Of a stretch of DNA of 64,000 bases, positions 56,801 through 61,000 are shown piece after piece. Every line of letters begins with the position of its first letter. Positions within the stretch are counted from its first letter, which is position 1. Both the position numbers and the translations under genes were made by a program. The DNA comes from Tubiluchus corallicola. Lineage: Eukaryota; Priapulida; Priapulimorpha; Priapulimorphida; Tubiluchidae. The stretch is taken from contig JAQGDQ010000036.1 in assembly GCA_030141605.1 (NCBI GenBank), forward strand, positions 868,001 through 932,000. The letters are read 5' to 3'. The notes under the pieces were generated by a model. The model was not told where the DNA came from. It did no database searches and was given only the letters and a program-made list of their open reading frames with translations.

Positions 56801-57926
56801 TCTTTGGTAAATTGGTCGAACTACTTCTCTCACTGAGGTATGATAAACTTGTATCACCGAGCACATGAAACGAGGCAGAGTGTCTCATTCCTAGTTGAAT
56901 ATTGTTAATTATAAATCAGGTTCCAGTCCAGCCACAAATGTTTAGTTGAGCACAAAGACAGAGAACACTTAGAACGATAGTTATATTGTACATTGTCCCA
57001 TAACTGCAATAATTATATTGGTTGTGTTAAATGGTACGATCTCCCGATTGAATCCAGTGATACCACTGGCGCTTAAACATTTAATAAATTCAAATTGTCT
57101 AAATTGTTTAAAATAACTAGTGCTCAATGTCCGTTGTGTCCAAAACTATTGTGTCTAAAGACGACCAAAGTTTGAAAATAAGTCGCTAAAGTGGCGAAAA
57201 ACAGTTGCAAAGTCGTCACAACATTCTCAAAAGCCTCTCAAAACGTTTGCCAAGATTTCACGGGTTCTGAAATTATTGAGTACGTTTGGGACAAATATGC
57301 GAACATTTGACGCACATTACGGCAACTTACGACAGTTTGACGAAGCTTTGGCGAGGTAGTGAGTTTTGCGACTCTGACGAAAAATTTTAAACATTTTAAA
57401 GTTATACAGGTTCGCACTCGGGTGTATAACCAAGACAAGAATAAACGTCCTCATTCCTATTTATTATCGTACCGTAGTAGAATAAAAGACAACTGCGATT
57501 TTAAACGTTTTAAAAAATTTTTCCAAAGCCGGCAACCTTTTGGCGACAACGGCGAACACATGCGAATGCTTTGCGGCTGTTTGGCGAACTTTTGACGCAC
57601 GTCTGGCAACTGTTGCATTTGAAAATTTTCGAATGGTTGCCAAAGTCGCAAAGCATGGCTTAAACAGCTCATACGCATCCAATCACTTGGTGTCCAAATG
57701 ACCTTTGTGTCCAAATCGCCTTATGCTCAAATTAAGTATGTGTCGAAATAGCCTTGTGTTTAAAATGACCCATGTATCCAAATGTCTTGTGTCCATGTCC
57801 AAATTACCTATGTGTTGAAATAGCCTTGTGTCCAAAGTGTCAAAATGACGCATGCGTCCAAATGTCTGTGGACAAACATATGCATAGGAAAATACAGGCT
57901 TTGTAGTTTTTTGCTTTGCTCTCCCT

Positions 57927-58017
<91 letters not shown>

Positions 58018-61000
58018 CCTCCCTCCCTCTCGCGCGAATGTTGTCTGAGATCAGATAAATTTGGTATCATCAGTGAAAACATACTAATCCAATGGATGCG
58101 TTGAAAGCGATAAAGGCATGTTTGGTAACGCGATAGTTCGCTTTAAACACGAGACTAGAGCAAACACTTCACGCAAGACTAGGGTAAACCTTATTTCAAA
58201 CCTAAACACAAACGAGATGGTATAGTTTTGTCATACAAACAGCTGCTAACGCTAAATTCTTGCAAAGTGACAAAAGCATCGATAGTGTCGTAGGCGATGC
58301 AATACCAAACTGTGAAAAGCAAACTGTCCCATAAGCAAAAATCGTGTATTTCGGGTAAACAAGGTAAAATAATTATCTGTTTTCTGATTTCATTTGCACC
58401 AAGTTGCCAGTTTGCCCATGGGATTAGGGATCTTTAAAATGGGCAAACGGTTACTAACAACAAAAATTTAACTGACAAAATTTAAACTATTTTCCGCAGC
58501 TGTCTTTTATTCTACTACAGTACGCTAATAAATTAGGAATGAGGACGTTTATTCTTGTCTTGGTTATACACCCGAGAGGGAACCCGTATAATATTTACAA
58601 GACTGTAACAACACATAAGGGTGCTAACTTGTGGATGCGGTTTCAAACATCTCAACTGTGATAAAAACTCAAGTTACTAAGACGGCGAACGTCTGAATAC
58701 TGGCGCATTCTTTTGCAATTTTAACAAGTTCTGAATAAGGTCAAAACTAGGAACCACAAAAATTATATGGTTTGCTTTGCAAATGTTTTATGAATTTATA
58801 AAAGCGATAAAATGTGCTAACCCGTTACAGTTTGGCTTGTTTCTAAGCACAGTAATTGCATAAACTGAAAAAAGCGCACTATATTCAATCAGTAACGAGT
58901 TTAACTGCAGCACCTGTTTATCCGACGCTAATAATAGCTTGGTCAGAGCCAAAAACGATCTTGTTAATTATAGCTAAATTTAGTAAAAGTGCACTTGTAC
59001 ATAAGCTAAGTTTATAAATTTTACATTTACAAACTATTACCTAAAGAAAAATACGATGACCTATACGTAACTGATATATTTTAACTGATCAAACTTTCAT
59101 CTAAACCAATTTCAACAAATAAGCTTCTTAAGTTTCAGTATGGAACACGTACAAAATGTTAACCAGCTTGGCTGATCAATAACACATTCTATATGATATT
59201 GCGTTTGGGGCTTCTTTACTCTTACTTTGCGATTCCGTTATGGGTGGCTTCTTAACAGTTTCAGCAGCCAATAATAAAACCAGCAGGTATGTTCATGGTT
59301 TACTTTGCGTGCGCCAATGATGAATAGGTGACCTTCAGTTCACAACAAAAATTCATGCTGATTTCAAAACCGCATGCAGTAGTGAAACGATAGCAACAAC
59401 GTGGAGTACATACGTTAGAATCGATATATCATATTTGATAAGCTTTTACCCGTAGAATCACTTTGACCACTTAACGATCACCTCTATAATAATTTGCCTT
59501 TAGCAAATAAAATAAGAAAACTTTCGGTTTTAAACTTAACTGATACAGACAAAAAATACTTTTTACACCTGCCACATCCAGAGACTGTCAGACTGGCAGC
59601 AAATGCTATCAAATTACCGAGTTATAAGCGATAATTAATAGGGATAGGTCAACTTACATTTAGAATGTCCACAATCAATAGGGGAATGAAGCACACTGTT
59701 CAATAAGAACCTATTATGTAACAAAGCTCTTGGGTTAAAAGCCAACGCCATAATACTTTATCAATTACAATAATTACATATCATGAGGCTTCATGAGATA
59801 TACCAGGCATACAGCAGTGTTTTTCGGGCACAAACACATGCATATACATGCAATTCATTTAATTTCGAAGGAGCTGACTGTCCTAAAGTCTTGCATTTTG
59901 AGGCGATGACAATAGGGCACAGTAAACTAAAAGTTTCTCAGCATTTAAAGTTCTACAGTAATCAATTTCCAAGGCTTTAGTCTAGTTCTAAAGAGTACAG
60001 TACATTAAAGATGCCATTAACTGCTATCACTGCTGTATAACTGTGCCCCTGTCTCACAGAGTTATGGAATACAAAGACGAGCCATTCCAAATTTGACAAA
60101 TTCTTATTTTGCAGCCTAATATTAAAAATTTTTAGACAATTTTTCTTGCCAACTACAGAAAACCAACGCAGATTTTGACCTGCAGGGTCTATGAACAGTC
60201 AACGAACAAAATGATCCAGCAGGCTGTTGGCAGCAGCGTGCTATTAATGTACCGGACGAGGAACAAAAGCCAAGCTAATGATAAAAGCATATTACTAGCA
60301 ATCTAGTAAAAGTCTGCCGTGATCGCAGCAGATCGTCATTATACGTACATGACGAACATGAAAATGAATTCCACATCTACTGACAGAATCAGATTTTCGA
60401 TCCGCCATTTTGAATTCCAAATGGCGACAACAACATCACTTTCAACGGATCATCATGAAAGAATAAACTAAACCGAATTCTGCATCGACTAATGATGTCC
60501 AATTTCCGATCGGCCATTTTGAATTCAAGAAGGTAGCAATAATATCATTTAAAAAAAGCCATGCAAGGCTCCGCATGTTCACAACGAATTGTCATGAAAC
60601 TAGGAATACACTAGAACAAACTTCGCGAATTCGAATTCATGATGGTATTGAAGATGGATATCAAAAAATCCTATGGCACCATCAATTCACACTGGTTCAC
60701 CATAAAACTTTAGAACATACTAGAATTCTGCATCGATCAACATAGTCAAACTTTCGATCAACAACAATAACAACCATATAGATTTCACTTAAATTTATAG
60801 AATACATAAGTTATTAGCAGAAAAAATATAACAGAATTTAGAACAATAAGTAGATAGTACCGTCTTTCCTGTAAAATTCAATTTCTGTCTGACTTTCTTC
60901 TTTGCTAGAAAGAGCATCATTAAGATCCTCTATGGCTTCTTTGGACGTTTCCGGTCCAAAGAGGAAGTCGCAGCAGCAGGACTTCTGTATCACCTCAGCC

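Larger units (their letters stand above)
54870..60860. other. ERG intron 2 (6.0 kb), repeat-rich
   Basis: Separates the two PAS-encoding exons. It holds degenerate minisatellites, tandem stem-loop units, a dinucleotide tract, an inverted repeat pair and degenerate CGCCATTTTGAATT repeats, each listed. No exon recognised. Confidence 0.75.

Noticed and set aside
57840-58104. Frames encoding long RE, LS or PSLSLS repeats
   Set aside because: Translations of the CT microsatellite.
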